Of a stretch of 44,335 bases of DNA, positions 1-8,501 are shown one piece after another; the stretch's first letter is position 1, and every line of letters starts with the position of its first letter. A program made the translations under genes and the position numbers. The DNA is from Bacillus timonensis (lineage in GTDB: Bacteria; Bacillota; Bacilli; Bacillales; Bacillaceae_L). The DNA lies in assembly GCF_004799755.1 (NCBI RefSeq), contig NZ_SLUB01000036.1:1-44335 (forward strand), in the 5' to 3' direction. Under the pieces are notes generated by a model. It had not been told where the DNA came from, made no database searches, and saw only the letters and a list, made by a program, of their open reading frames with translations.

Positions 1-18
1 TTTTCTGCTTTTAAGCAT

Positions 19-83
19 AAAAAATCCCCCTTTTTGGTGATAGTTTTTCGACAACTCTATTTTACCAAAATCGGGGGTTTTTT
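19..83. terminator. Bidirectional intrinsic terminator at left edge
   Basis: AAAAAATCCCCC at 19-30 is complementary to GGGGGTTTTTT at 73-83, and the stem continues inward with TTTTTGGT against ACCAAAA. A-tract, GC stem and T-tract make it usable in both directions. It probably ends a gene lying left of the window. Confidence 0.7.
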
Positions 84-137
84 GTATTTTTTTATGAAAA
101 CCTACGGTTTTCCAGTTATTTGGAAACGTTTTTCAGT

Positions 138-204
138 GACCTCGGACGGTTCCGTTGGTCCCCGGAGTTGTGTGGGGAGCCACAGGGACGGTTCTTGTGG
201 ATCC
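138..204. repeat. REP-like palindromes with GGGACGGTTC core
   Basis: Two adjacent imperfect palindromes. One has the core CGGACGGTTCCG (about 138-162). The other is GGAGCCACAGGGACGGTTCT followed by TGTGGATCC (175-204), where CCACA pairs with TGTGG. The same core occurs at 32827, 34538 and, diverged, at 35182. It resembles the dispersed REP-type elements of Bacillaceae; no transposase is in this window. Confidence 0.55.
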
Positions 205-341
205 AGAGTTGATGAAGGCGTTTATCAGAGGGGCGGGTGCGCTTTAGGGGCATCATCTCAAGGATTTTTCCGCAGGCAGACGCGCACTCGCTGCTTCACA
301 CTCTGATGAAGGACTTTTCACTTTACCCGAGCTAGTGTTTA

Positions 342-970
342 GGTCTTCATAATCTTGATGAAGACCATTCCCAAGTTGCCAAACATGCATTCAGGTCTTC
401 ATATCTCTAATGATACCTTTCAGTGCGTGCCCTTGACTCATTCGGGTCTTCATTACCTCGATGAAGACCATTCCCAAACTGCCAAACGTGCATTCAGGTC
501 TTCATATCTCTAATGATGACCTTTCAGTGCGTGCCCTTCACTCATTCGGGTCTTCATCACCTCGATGAATACCATTCCCAAGTTGCCAAACATGCATTCA
601 GGTCTTCATATCTCTAATGATGACCTTTCAGTGCGTGCCCTTGACTCATTCGGGTCTTCATCACCTCGATGAAGACCATTCCCAAACTGCCAAACGTGCA
701 TTCAGGTCTTCATCACCTCGATGAATACCACTCGCGCCTTCAACATTTCCTCTTCATACTCCCAATGAAAAGGATTCGTACCAAACGCACCTTCCACTTT
801 CCTCTTCATAACCCCAATGAAAGGGACTCGAACCAAACGCACCTCCCGCTTTCCTCTTCATTACCCCTATGAAAAGGATTCGTACCAAACGCACCTCCCG
901 CTTTCCTCTTCATCACCCCAATGAAAAGGATTCGTACCAAACGCACCTTCCATTTTCCTCTTCATAGCCG
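342..970. repeat. 52-bp tandem hairpin repeat array, 13 units
   Basis: The unit recurs at 342, 394, 445, 497, 549, 601, 653 and 705 (type A, starting GGTCTTCAT), then at 751, 803, 855, 907 and 959 (type B, TCTTCAT...ATGAAAAGG). Spacing is 52 bp, except 51 once and 44 to 46 at the A/B junction. Type A units alternate between a perfect hairpin (GGTCTTCATC, loop ACCTC, GATGAAGACC) and an imperfect one, giving a 104-bp higher-order repeat. Type B keeps the TTCAT/ATGAA hairpin but has a different tail (ATTCGTACCAAACGCACC). No coding capacity is credible here. The unit does not match a CRISPR: there are no unique spacers. Confidence 0.85.
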
Positions 971-1137
971 ACGAAGCAGAAAACCACCGTTAATTTCCTT
1001 GCATGTTCCCCTTTCGTCTACAACTCCGACGACGCTCCGTCCTCAACATCTTGATGGATCATGAATAGTATCTCCCCCACACTCCCAATGAATGCTATAC
1101 TATGTAAGTACATTTTAAAAAGGAGACTTACTCATTC

Positions 1138-1584
1138 ATGAAGGCTTTTTTACGACTTCTACTATTAATCGCACCTTTTCTATATATGATTTTTATTTTC
1201 ATTTTATCCAGCCTTCCATCTGACGCAATCGTGAACACTCCGTTTTCTTGGGATCAGGCTTTTAAAGAATCACTCCACCTAATCGAATTTGGGATTCTCT
1301 ACGGACTGTGGGTTATGTTTTTTCTCGTGCAAGGAAAGTTCACGCCGAAAACAAGTATTCTGGCTGCGGTTCTCTCCATCGCTTATGGGTTCTCCGATGA
1401 GCTTCATCAATATTTTGTTCCCTACCGATCCGCAACCGTCATTGACCTTGTTAAAGACACAATTGGTGTGCTGGTCTTATTTTCGATTGTAAAGGTAAGC
1501 TATTTTGGTGAAAAACTACCACGATTCAAAAACCTACTTCAACGGATAGAAGGACTAAACGGCAAAAAGGCAGATGGGAATTAA
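1138..1584 (+). CDS. VanZ-family membrane protein
   Basis: A 148-residue integral membrane protein with about four hydrophobic segments (roughly residues 5-27, 51-67, 74-92, 108-124). The VanZ-like signature SDELHQYFVPYRSATVIDL is near residues 87-105, and ESLHLIEFGILYG sits in the second segment. VanZ proteins were named from a teicoplanin-resistance cluster, but most chromosomal copies have no assigned function. No resistance genes are nearby, so resistance should not be assumed. AAGGAGA lies 11 bases before the ATG. The gene converges on spoIID, and the two share a hairpin terminator. It sits where spoIIQ-side genes lie in B. subtilis, so it looks like an insertion into the conserved order. 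Confidence 0.8.
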   Translation: MKAFLRLLLLIAPFLYMIFIFILSSLPSDAIVNTPFSWDQAFKESLHLIEFGILYGLWVMFFLVQGKFTPKTSILAAVLSIAYGFSDELHQYFVPYRSATVIDLVKDTIGVLVLFSIVKVSYFGEKLPRFKNLLQRIEGLNGKKADGN

Positions 1585-1595
1585 TCCCTCTGCCG
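1564..1595. terminator. Shared terminator of VanZ gene and spoIID
   Basis: GGCAGATGGG and CCCTCTGCC form a stem of about 9 bp with one mismatch. On the minus strand it is followed by CTTTTTG, so it fits spoIID best; on the plus strand the tail is weaker (GTTATTT). Confidence 0.65.
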
Positions 1596-2615
1596 TTATT
1601 TCTTCACCGTTAATTTATTTAAAAAGTTCTCTGTGGATGTAATTTCCACGCCCTGATAGTAATGCGCCACGATTTCCTTGTAGTTCTTTCCTTCCTTCGC
1701 CATTCCGTCTGCGCCGTACTGACTCATGCCAACCCCGTGTCCGTATCCTTTCGTCTTAATGACAACCTGGTTGCCCTTACGTTCCAACGTAAAATCGGTT
1801 GAGCGGAGTCCTAATGTTTCACGAACTTCCCTACCTGTAAAACTCTTTCCGCCAATCTCAACCGTTGCCACACGATTGGACTGAGTTCTCGCTGTCACTT
1901 TTCCAATCTCATTTCCACTGCCGATCTTAATCCCGAGCTTTTGTTCAAAATCAGCAACTGACATTTGAACTTGGTCGTAAAATTTCTCTGTATTCACATC
2001 CCACGGACTTTTGACACTTTTTAAATAGGGATATTCATTACTATAGTAATCCTGGGAATTTTCCGTGTATCCATTACTTGTTGAGAAAAATTGGGCATCA
2101 ATTGGCGCTCCATCATAGGTCAGAATTTGACCCTGTGTTTCTTTCACGGCTTGCGTAATTTTCTTGATTTTCCAATCATAATCGCCTTTCCATTCCGCTT
2201 TTAATTCCTCGATACTTTTATATACTTGATGGTTCGTCGTATCTGACACATCAGCACCGTCTGGAACACCGATTTTTTCTTCACTTAGCATATGACGCAC
2301 CACATAGGTTCTTGCAGCCAATGCCTGAGCCTTTAATGCCTCTAGTTCAAATTTTGCAGGCATTTCCTTTGCGAGCACACCTACGACATAATCCTCAAGC
2401 GGAACATTTTCAATTTTTTGAGCACTGACGCGGTGCACAGCCACCTCTACTGTCGGCCCCGAAGCTATTTGAGGCGGTTCTGGATTCGATTGTCGTTCTT
2501 CTGCAAGTTTTACCGCATCCTTACCGGAGAACGGAATGACTAGCATCGATGGAATCAATAGAATCAAGACAAAAAGAACAGAAACTAGTACAATGATGGG
2601 TTTAATCTGTTTCAT
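1596..2615 (-). CDS. spoIID: Stage II sporulation protein D, peptidoglycan lytic transglycosylase
   Basis: A 339-residue membrane-anchored enzyme of the engulfment DMP complex. The SpoIID family cleaves denuded glycan strands so that the mother-cell membrane can migrate around the forespore. Residues 5-25 form the N-terminal membrane anchor. The SpoIID core shows AKEMPAKFELEALKAQALAA, where the catalytic Glu of the family lies, and a C-terminal GHGVGMSQYGADGMAKEGK motif. The open frame extends 15 codons upstream, but the chosen ATG at 2615 has GTGGAGG nine bases before it and begins MKQIKPI like known homologs. A sigma-E-like promoter lies at 2672-2701. It follows murA as in B. subtilis. Confidence 0.95.
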   Translation of the reverse strand: MKQIKPIIVLVSVLFVLILLIPSMLVIPFSGKDAVKLAEERQSNPEPPQIASGPTVEVAVHRVSAQKIENVPLEDYVVGVLAKEMPAKFELEALKAQALAARTYVVRHMLSEEKIGVPDGADVSDTTNHQVYKSIEELKAEWKGDYDWKIKKITQAVKETQGQILTYDGAPIDAQFFSTSNGYTENSQDYYSNEYPYLKSVKSPWDVNTEKFYDQVQMSVADFEQKLGIKIGSGNEIGKVTARTQSNRVATVEIGGKSFTGREVRETLGLRSTDFTLERKGNQVVIKTKGYGHGVGMSQYGADGMAKEGKNYKEIVAHYYQGVEITSTENFLNKLTVKK

Positions 2616-2671
2616 GAATGCAAGCCTCCACATAAAAATTAATGCATTTCGTTCATGCACCTATATATCAA

Positions 2672-2701
2672 TATTTATGGAGGTGGACAAGCATTTATGA
2701 C
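2672..2701 (-). promoter_or_regulatory. Sigma-E-like promoter of spoIID
   Basis: On the minus strand GTCATAAA (2701-2694) and CATAAATA (2679-2672) are separated by 14 bp. This is close to the sigma-E consensus (GKCATATT / CATACAMT). It starts about 55 bases upstream of the spoIID ATG. spoIID is a known sigma-E gene in B. subtilis. Confidence 0.55.
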
Positions 2702-2844
2702 TCAAAATAGTAAAAAGGCTATATTCTATTTTTTGCCATCCTTAAAAACGAGACGAAAAAAAAAAAACGGAGGTAAGCCGAACATGTCTTGCATGGCAGG
2801 CAAACATCATATCTCTTTTAAAAAAGAAAAATGTAAATGAATAA

Positions 2845-2896
2845 AAATAAAAAAGCTAGAGATATTACCTTGTATGGGTAATGTCCCTAGCTTTTC
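2845..2896 (-). terminator. murA terminator
   Basis: On the minus strand AAAAGCTAGGGACATTACC pairs with GGTAATATCTCTAGCTTTT and ends in TTTTTT. This long stem separates murA from the sporulation-controlled spoIID. Confidence 0.85.
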
Positions 2897-2906
2897 TGCG
2901 GTTAGG

Positions 2907-4205
2907 TCAAAAGTTCACTTTAACTTCTTCCACGAGGCTTTCAGTTTCTTCGTTGATACGTTCAATGTCAGCACCTAATGCCGCAAGCTTTTGGTGGAAG
3001 TTCACATAACCACGGTCTAAGTGCTTTAGTTCTGTTACACGAGTGTAGCCATCTGCAACCAATCCGGATAAAATAAGTGCAGCAGCAGCGCGTAAATCAG
3101 TTGCGGCTACTTCAGCTCCTTGAAGCTGTGATTCTCCGTTGATAATAACAGAACGGCCTTCAATTTTAATATCACCGTTCATGCGTCGAAATTCTTCGAC
3201 GTGCATGAAGCGATTTTCAAATACAGTTTCTGTAATCATACTTGTGCCCTGTGCACGAAGTAATAATGCCATCATTTGTGATTGCATATCCGTTGGAAAA
3301 CCAGGATGTGGCATCGTTTTAATATCGACGGCCTTTAATCGATCTGGTCCAATTACACGTAAACCATCTTGTTCTTCAATGATGGTAACGCCCATTTCTT
3401 CCATTTTTGCAATTAGCGAACTAAGGTGTTCTGGTACTGCACCTCGAACAAGCACATTACCGCCTGTTATAGCAGCAGCCACCATAAATGTACCTGCTTC
3501 AATACGATCAGGGATTATATTATGTGCTGCTCCCTGTAATTCTTTTACACCTTCAATTCGAATGGTTCCAGTGCCAGCACCTCGTACCTTGGCTCCCATT
3601 GCATTAAGGAAGTTAGCAAGGTCAACAATTTCTGGTTCTTTTGCACAGTTTTCAATGATAGAAATTCCATCAGCAAGTGTAGCAGCCATCATAATGTTTT
3701 CAGTAGCTCCTACGCTTGGAAAATCCATATATACTTTTGCACCGCGAAGTCGTCCATTGACTTCGGCATCAATATATCCATTTCCAACCTTCACAACTGC
3801 ACCCATTGCTTCAAATCCTTTTAAATGCTGGTCAATGGGTCTTGAACCTATTGCACAGCCGCCAGGAAGAGCAACTCTCGCGTGACCATTGCGGGCAAGC
3901 AATGATCCCATAACAAGTACAGATGCGCGCATTTTTCGAACATATTCAAAAGGTGCTTCTGTTTTTAGCTCTCTTGATGCATCGACAACGATTTGATTGT
4001 TTGCAAATGTAACCTCTGCGTTTAAATGGCGCAATACCTCATTAATCGTATACACATCTGAGAGCGTGGGTACTTCATTTATTACACTTTTACCATTACT
4101 AGCTAATAAGGATGCAGCGATAACTGGCAAAACAGCGTTCTTTGCGCCTTCTACTTTGACTGTGCCGTTTAACCTATGACCGCCGCGGACGATGATTTTT
4201 TCCAA
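2907..4205 (-). CDS. murA: UDP-N-acetylglucosamine 1-carboxyvinyltransferase
   Basis: This 432-residue cytoplasmic enzyme transfers enolpyruvate from PEP to UDP-GlcNAc, the first committed step of peptidoglycan synthesis and the fosfomycin target. The N-terminal [12 protein letters not shown] substrate loop and the catalytic cysteine C117 in [16 protein letters not shown] are present, so it is a normal Cys-type, fosfomycin-sensitive form. The start is a TTG at 4205 with CGGAGGGGA upstream, giving [10 protein letters not shown]. Its place directly before spoIID matches murAA of B. subtilis. In B. subtilis ywmB precedes murAA; no intact ywmB is found here. A dedicated terminator follows. Confidence 0.97.
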   Translation of the reverse strand: MEKIIVRGGHRLNGTVKVEGAKNAVLPVIAASLLASNGKSVINEVPTLSDVYTINEVLRHLNAEVTFANNQIVVDASRELKTEAPFEYVRKMRASVLVMGSLLARNGHARVALPGGCAIGSRPIDQHLKGFEAMGAVVKVGNGYIDAEVNGRLRGAKVYMDFPSVGATENIMMAATLADGISIIENCAKEPEIVDLANFLNAMGAKVRGAGTGTIRIEGVKELQGAAHNIIPDRIEAGTFMVAAAITGGNVLVRGAVPEHLSSLIAKMEEMGVTIIEEQDGLRVIGPDRLKAVDIKTMPHPGFPTDMQSQMMALLLRAQGTSMITETVFENRFMHVEEFRRMNGDIKIEGRSVIINGESQLQGAEVAATDLRAAAALILSGLVADGYTRVTELKHLDRGYVNFHQKLAALGADIERINEETESLVEEVKVNF

Positions 4206-4743
4206 GGTATTCCCCTCCGCGTCCCATTTTCTATATATTCATATTCATTCTTAACAATTGGTGTTCCATCTTGACTGTTGTTTATAGAACCCAATCTTTG
4301 CCCATTCATTACTTGTAGTGGAAAAATTCGTTCGCACTGATGTAGTATATGCAACCCACCGGGCAAATGTCTCTATATTGGGTGTGTGTACAACTTGTAC
4401 ATCGTTCCATAAAAATTGGATAATCGCCCGCTAACACGGCTAATTCCAAACTTTTTCATGTATAATTTTTACACAAAACCAATTTACATCATATCACTCA
4501 GAGCTACATTGGCACAAGTGAAATTTGTGGGAATTTCGCAATAATTGTCGACAAATATTAGAATATTCGAAGGAATATTATTAAGTGAAAACTTCTCATA
4601 GTTCACATAGTACATATAATACGAAAAGAACTTCTTTTTTTTGAGGGTTTGTCTTCTTCTTTCGACCATTTAAAGTTATATTAAAATAGAAATTGATGAC
4701 ATTCTGTAGTGGAAAATATTTAAGCCTTTGAAAATCATCAATT
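4206..4743. other. AT-rich gap where ywmB is expected
   Basis: About 540 bases with no convincing gene. Minus-strand frames of 61 and 65 codons exist, but they lack ribosome sites and family features. The 4169-4366 minus frame contains [12 protein letters not shown], which loosely recalls my memory of the C-terminus of YwmB, so a decayed ywmB is possible but unproven. Another short frame (4458-4318, minus) reads MERCTSCTHTQYRDICPVGC; it has a suggestive cysteine pattern but no start signal. The murA promoter must lie in this stretch. Confidence 0.3.
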
Positions 4744-4860
4744 CTAAACATGAGGTTCCTTCGCATTATCACCGTTACCTTCTAATGGGTCATTCCAATA
4801 ATATCCACCGAAATTTTTCGATGCATTAAGCATACTAAGAAATGTTTTGATAAAAGTCAT
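4744..4860 (-). CDS. Possible 38-residue small protein
   Basis: ATG at 4860 to TAG at 4744 encodes a peptide that starts MTFIKTFLSMLNASKNFG and contains GYYWNDPLEGNGDN. The composition is protein-like rather than random for such AT-rich DNA. It lies between ywzB and murA on the coding strand. The ribosome site is weak (AGGTAACC before the ATG), and a better AGGAGAGG lies about 30 bases upstream without a standard in-frame start. I do not recognise a family. In B. subtilis small genes also lie in this neighbourhood. Confidence 0.4.
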   Translation of the reverse strand: MTFIKTFLSMLNASKNFGGYYWNDPLEGNGDNAKEPHV

Positions 4861-5011
4861 GGTTACCTGAACAAGAATGTTATCTCTGATTTCCTCTCCT
4901 TACTTACATTTTTACCAGTGCCCCACTGGCGAATACGTGGAAAGTAGTGGAGAACGTATGCCGTCACTTTAATTAGAATTATCTTTACAAAAACTTCCTG
5001 TATAAGACTGT

Positions 5012-5248
5012 TTAGTCGAGAATCGTTGGTAATTGTTGTGACCAGAGGAGATAATCTAAGAAGAAATTGCTGACCGTTGATCCGATAGCAATTGTCACAA
5101 GGATCAGAAGAACACGCACTTGGAAAACATGATTTGGTTTCACCAAATGCTCATACCGAATGCTTTGCAGGGCCCACCACGTAATCGCTATAAAAAATAA
5201 ATGTGAAATAATACTGATAAGTGCTTGATACCCAAAACCAGCTAACAT
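5012..5248 (-). CDS. DUF1146 membrane protein (YwzB-like)
   Basis: A 78-residue protein with two membrane segments (about residues 4-24 and 43-66). The loop YEHLVKPNHVFQVRVL fits the DUF1146/YwzB family, which has no assigned function. The ATG at 5248 is chosen because AGGAGAGG stands six bases upstream; the longer frame from 5302 has no ribosome site. In B. subtilis ywzB also lies between the atp operon and murAA, so position supports the call. A terminator after nuoN isolates it from the nuo transcript. Confidence 0.8.
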   Translation of the reverse strand: MLAGFGYQALISIISHLFFIAITWWALQSIRYEHLVKPNHVFQVRVLLILVTIAIGSTVSNFFLDYLLWSQQLPTILD

Positions 5249-5372
5249 AAAACCTCTCCTTTCGAAAATCAAAGACGATGTGCACACGTCTTGTGGCAAC
5301 ATCCTTGTGCCCTAACTCGTATGAGCCGAAATCACACCACTCCATTTTACCATCTATTATTACGAAAGTCCC

Positions 5373-5444
5373 CTAAAAACAAGCATGCAAAAAGGAAGAG
5401 GCATCCCCATACCTCTCCCTGTAAAATACACCCCTGCTTGTTTG
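5373..5444 (-). terminator. Terminator of the nuo operon
   Basis: On the minus strand an outer pair AACAAGC / GCTTGTTTTT encloses an inner hairpin GGGAGAGGTAT / ATGCCTCTTCC that has its own TTTTTG tail. It lies 30 bases after the nuoN stop. Confidence 0.75.
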
Positions 5445-5473
5445 AAAAGGACTAGATATTCAAAGCTTCAGCT

Positions 5474-6985
5474 TTACCCGATAAAGTCCCCGAAGCTTTC
5501 GAACTGTTGAATGAATTCGAAGGCGACTCTTGGAAAAATCCCGAATCCAATTGTTCCGACTATCGCAACAATCACAACAATCAACACACCTAAAGGCAGT
5601 TTGATTTTGCTATTATCTGCAGCTGGTCTAAAGAACATTTGGGTAAGGATTCCAAAGTAATAAAAATACGAAACAACGGTTGTCGCAATCATAATCGATG
5701 CCAACACATAATGCGATGGACTTGTGACAAATGCCCCGATGAAAATCTCAAGTTTTCCGATAAAACCTGCTGTTCCCGGAATACCCGCTAACGAAAGAAT
5801 GAATACACTGAGTCCAACAGCTAGAACTGGTGAGCGCTTATACAGTCCTGCAAATTGACTAATGTCCTCTGAGTCCGTTTTTTGCGTAATGACTTGAAGA
5901 ACCGAAAAGAATCCAAGACTCATGAACAGATAGGCCACCAAATAGAACCAAATCGCATCCATCATAAAATAGGAGAAAACAACAAATGCTACTAATAAAT
6001 ATCCAGCGTGTGCAATACTTGAATAGGCCATCATCCGCTTTACATTTCGTTGTCTGAGTGCAACAGTGTTACCAATAATCATTGTTGCTCCCGCAATGAT
6101 CGCTAACAGATCCTGCAAGTGGTACAATAAAAACTGCGTTTCTTCATTGCCAGATGGAGCTTGAATGAAGGCTGTTACCACAATTCGTAAAATGATAACA
6201 AAGCCTGCTGTTTTTGAAACAACACTTAAAAAGGCTGTAACCGGTGTTGGTGCTCCTTGATAAACATCTGGTGCCCACATATGGAATGGAGCAGCTGCGA
6301 TTTTAAAGGATAAACCGACCACCATCATAAACAGTGCGAGGGCAATAAGGTAAATATGCTGTGGATCCTGAAGCCTTGCAAACACCATCATGATTTCTTT
6401 TAAGTTTGAAGTTCCAGTTAGACCGTAAACATAACTAACACCGAATAAAAAGATTGCGGTTGAAACCGTACCGTTAATTACATATTTCATCGCGGATTCA
6501 TTAGATAGCTTATTGCGTTTTCGAATTCCAGCTAAAATATAAGATGAAATCGAGAGCAATTCTAATCCGACAAATAATGTAATCAAATCAGCACTTGATG
6601 TCATAATCATCGTACCCAACAGTGCGGCTAGAAGTAGGTAGTAAAACTCGCCGCGGTACCCGCCAATGCCATCTTTCGGCTCATAGCTCATAGCAAGCAA
6701 GATGACAAGACCTGTTCCTACTAATAAAATCAGTTTAAATGCAATCGCAAATGAATCAAGTCTAAATGTATCGTACAAGATGGACGTAACGTCATTTCCA
6801 ATTAAAGAGACTGTAAACCCAATTGCAACAAGGATTCCAACAATTCCAATCCATCCAAGTGAGCGTCGGTCCTTGTCTTTCCCCATAAATAAATCTACCA
6901 ACGATAGAAGGGTTGCAACACCGAGGATGATAAATTCTGGTGCCATAACTCCCCAATCAAAGCTTAACAAAGTTTCTGTATCCAT
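5474..6985 (-). CDS. nuoN: NADH-quinone oxidoreductase subunit N
   Basis: A 503-residue polytopic subunit and one of the three antiporter-like proton channels of complex I. About 14 membrane segments are visible. The conserved proton-translocation elements include SYEPKDGIGG, LELLSISSYILAG, KIAAAPFHMWAPDVYQGAPT and MAYSSIAHAGYLL. GGAGGGTGAG stands just before the ATG. It is the last gene of nuoA-N, four bases after nuoM, and is followed by a terminator. Length and order are as in other Bacillus complex I operons. Confidence 0.95.
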   Translation of the reverse strand: MDTETLLSFDWGVMAPEFIILGVATLLSLVDLFMGKDKDRRSLGWIGIVGILVAIGFTVSLIGNDVTSILYDTFRLDSFAIAFKLILLVGTGLVILLAMSYEPKDGIGGYRGEFYYLLLAALLGTMIMTSSADLITLFVGLELLSISSYILAGIRKRNKLSNESAMKYVINGTVSTAIFLFGVSYVYGLTGTSNLKEIMMVFARLQDPQHIYLIALALFMMVVGLSFKIAAAPFHMWAPDVYQGAPTPVTAFLSVVSKTAGFVIILRIVVTAFIQAPSGNEETQFLLYHLQDLLAIIAGATMIIGNTVALRQRNVKRMMAYSSIAHAGYLLVAFVVFSYFMMDAIWFYLVAYLFMSLGFFSVLQVITQKTDSEDISQFAGLYKRSPVLAVGLSVFILSLAGIPGTAGFIGKLEIFIGAFVTSPSHYVLASIMIATTVVSYFYYFGILTQMFFRPAADNSKIKLPLGVLIVVIVAIVGTIGFGIFPRVAFEFIQQFESFGDFIG

Positions 6986-6989
6986 CGGC

Positions 6990-8501
6990 TCACCCTCCTA
7001 ACCCTAGCATGATTGTTTCAAGTGCGACCTGAAGTGGCTGTGTAAGCACGTTAGGATAAACACCAATTAATACGATAAACCCAAGTAACATAATAACCGG
7101 CACTATTTCAATCGGACGTAAATCAACTGTGCCCTCATAGGATTGAGTTGTTTTTCCATATGTCACATTTAACACCGCACGTAATAAATACACAGCTGTC
7201 ATAATGATACCAATTGCCCCAATTGCAGCAAGTACTGGCATCTCCTTGAACAATCCAAGGAAGGCCATAAATTCACTAACAAATCCGGACATTCCCGGTA
7301 GTCCTAGTGAAGCCATTGCCGCTGCTAATAAAAATCCAGCAGTTAGCGGCATTACCTTCGCAAGTCCACCAAGCTTGTCAATATACGATGTTCCAGTCCG
7401 CTCATACATGACCCCAATTAAGAAGAACAATAACGCTGAAATTAAACCATGTGACACAACCTGGAATACCGCCCCTTGCACTCCCGCTTCATTCATCGCA
7501 CCGAGACCAATCAACACAATCCCCATGTGAGAAATACTCGAGTAGGCAAGAACCATTTTAAAGTCCTTTTGGACAAAAGCTAAAAATGCACCATATAATA
7601 GGTTGATAACCCCTAGAACGGCAACAATCGGTGCTAATCTGCTAAACTCTTCCGGGAAGAATCCCATTCCAAAGCGGATGATTCCGTACGCTCCAATTTT
7701 CAAAAGGATCCCCGAGTGAATCATTACAATCGATGGCGGTGCTTGTACGTGTACACGCAACATCCATGTGTGCAACGGAAAAATCGGTAATTTGATTCCA
7801 AATCCGATAAGGACGGCAATCAATAATCCAAGACGTAAATCTTCTGAAAATTGACCTGGAATTGGTAAACTATCTGCCGGGCTTGCAAAAATTGCTGTTA
7901 ATGCTGCGATATTCGTTGTTCCAGCCTTCGCAAAAATGATCATAATGACAATCAGCAAAATGGCAGACCCGAGTCCGTTAAAGATTAAGAAGCTAAACGC
8001 TGCTTTTTCTTTTTCAAAATAACCCCATTTCCCAATTAGGAAGAACGTCGAAATGAGCGTCATTTCAAAGAAGACAAAGAATAAAATCAAGTTTCCTGCT
8101 GTAAACACACCAAGCATGCCAAGTTCGAGTAAAAGGAATAGCATGAAATACCCTTTCCATTCCTTTTTAATATGAACAGAGGCAATCGCCGCTAGCGTCG
8201 AAATTACGGTCGTTAACAGGACGAGCACTAAGGTTAGACCGTTAAGTGCCATCTCGTAATTGACTTCCCACGGATTTCCTTTCGGTAAAAAGCCAAACCA
8301 ATAGACCGTTTCCTTTAGCTTTTCAAGATCTCCACCACCTGTATAAAACCCGTATGCATATAGAGCAAGAACAAGTGAAGGAATCGTTGCTAAGACCCCA
8401 ACAAGCTTGATTGTTTTTTCTTCAGTTTTTGGTACAAACGCAAGAACCGCAATACCTAAAATCGGGAAGAATACTAAAAGTGTAAGAATAAATGAGCTCA
8501 T
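6990..8501 (-). CDS. nuoM: NADH-quinone oxidoreductase subunit M
   Basis: A 503-residue antiporter-like subunit with 13-14 membrane helices. Family marks are FFEMTLISTFFLIGKWG (conserved Glu of the channel), GIKLPIFPLHTWMLRVHVQA and LAYSSISHMGIVLIGLG. Its start overlaps the nuoL stop by four bases (ATGA type), so translation is probably coupled. It works in the proximal-to-distal proton-pumping arm together with NuoL and NuoN. Confidence 0.95.
   Translation of the reverse strand: MSSFILTLLVFFPILGIAVLAFVPKTEEKTIKLVGVLATIPSLVLALYAYGFYTGGGDLEKLKETVYWFGFLPKGNPWEVNYEMALNGLTLVLVLLTTVISTLAAIASVHIKKEWKGYFMLFLLLELGMLGVFTAGNLILFFVFFEMTLISTFFLIGKWGYFEKEKAAFSFLIFNGLGSAILLIVIMIIFAKAGTTNIAALTAIFASPADSLPIPGQFSEDLRLGLLIAVLIGFGIKLPIFPLHTWMLRVHVQAPPSIVMIHSGILLKIGAYGIIRFGMGFFPEEFSRLAPIVAVLGVINLLYGAFLAFVQKDFKMVLAYSSISHMGIVLIGLGAMNEAGVQGAVFQVVSHGLISALLFFLIGVMYERTGTSYIDKLGGLAKVMPLTAGFLLAAAMASLGLPGMSGFVSEFMAFLGLFKEMPVLAAIGAIGIIMTAVYLLRAVLNVTYGKTTQSYEGTVDLRPIEIVPVIMLLGFIVLIGVYPNVLTQPLQVALETIMLGLGG

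Noticed and set aside
34-306. 90-codon plus-strand frame at the left edge
   Set aside because: It covers the terminator hairpin and REP-like palindromes and has no protein-family character.
669-872. 67-codon plus-strand frame inside the repeats
   Set aside because: It arises from the repeat units, has no ribosome site, and ends within the array.
342-970. CRISPR array
   Set aside because: Units are contiguous near-identical 52-mers with no unique spacers, and no cas genes are present. The same applies to the arrays at 16490 and 44022.
1138-1584. Glycopeptide resistance gene (vanZ)
   Set aside because: Only the broad VanZ fold is seen; no vanHAX or regulatory genes nearby.
2698-2840. Small plus-strand frame with GGAGG upstream (two possible starts)
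   Set aside because: It overlaps the sigma-E-like promoter of spoIID and is Lys-rich and of low complexity. The purine-rich stretches could mimic ribosome sites. A real 18-codon peptide at 2784 cannot be excluded, but support is too thin.
3139-3885. Plus-strand 248-codon frame
   Set aside because: Antisense to murA with no ribosome site or family feature.
4318-4458. Small cysteine-rich protein (CTSC...CPVGC)
   Set aside because: No ribosome site or good start codon, an upstream in-frame stop, and a location inside a probably non-coding gap; kept only as a remark.
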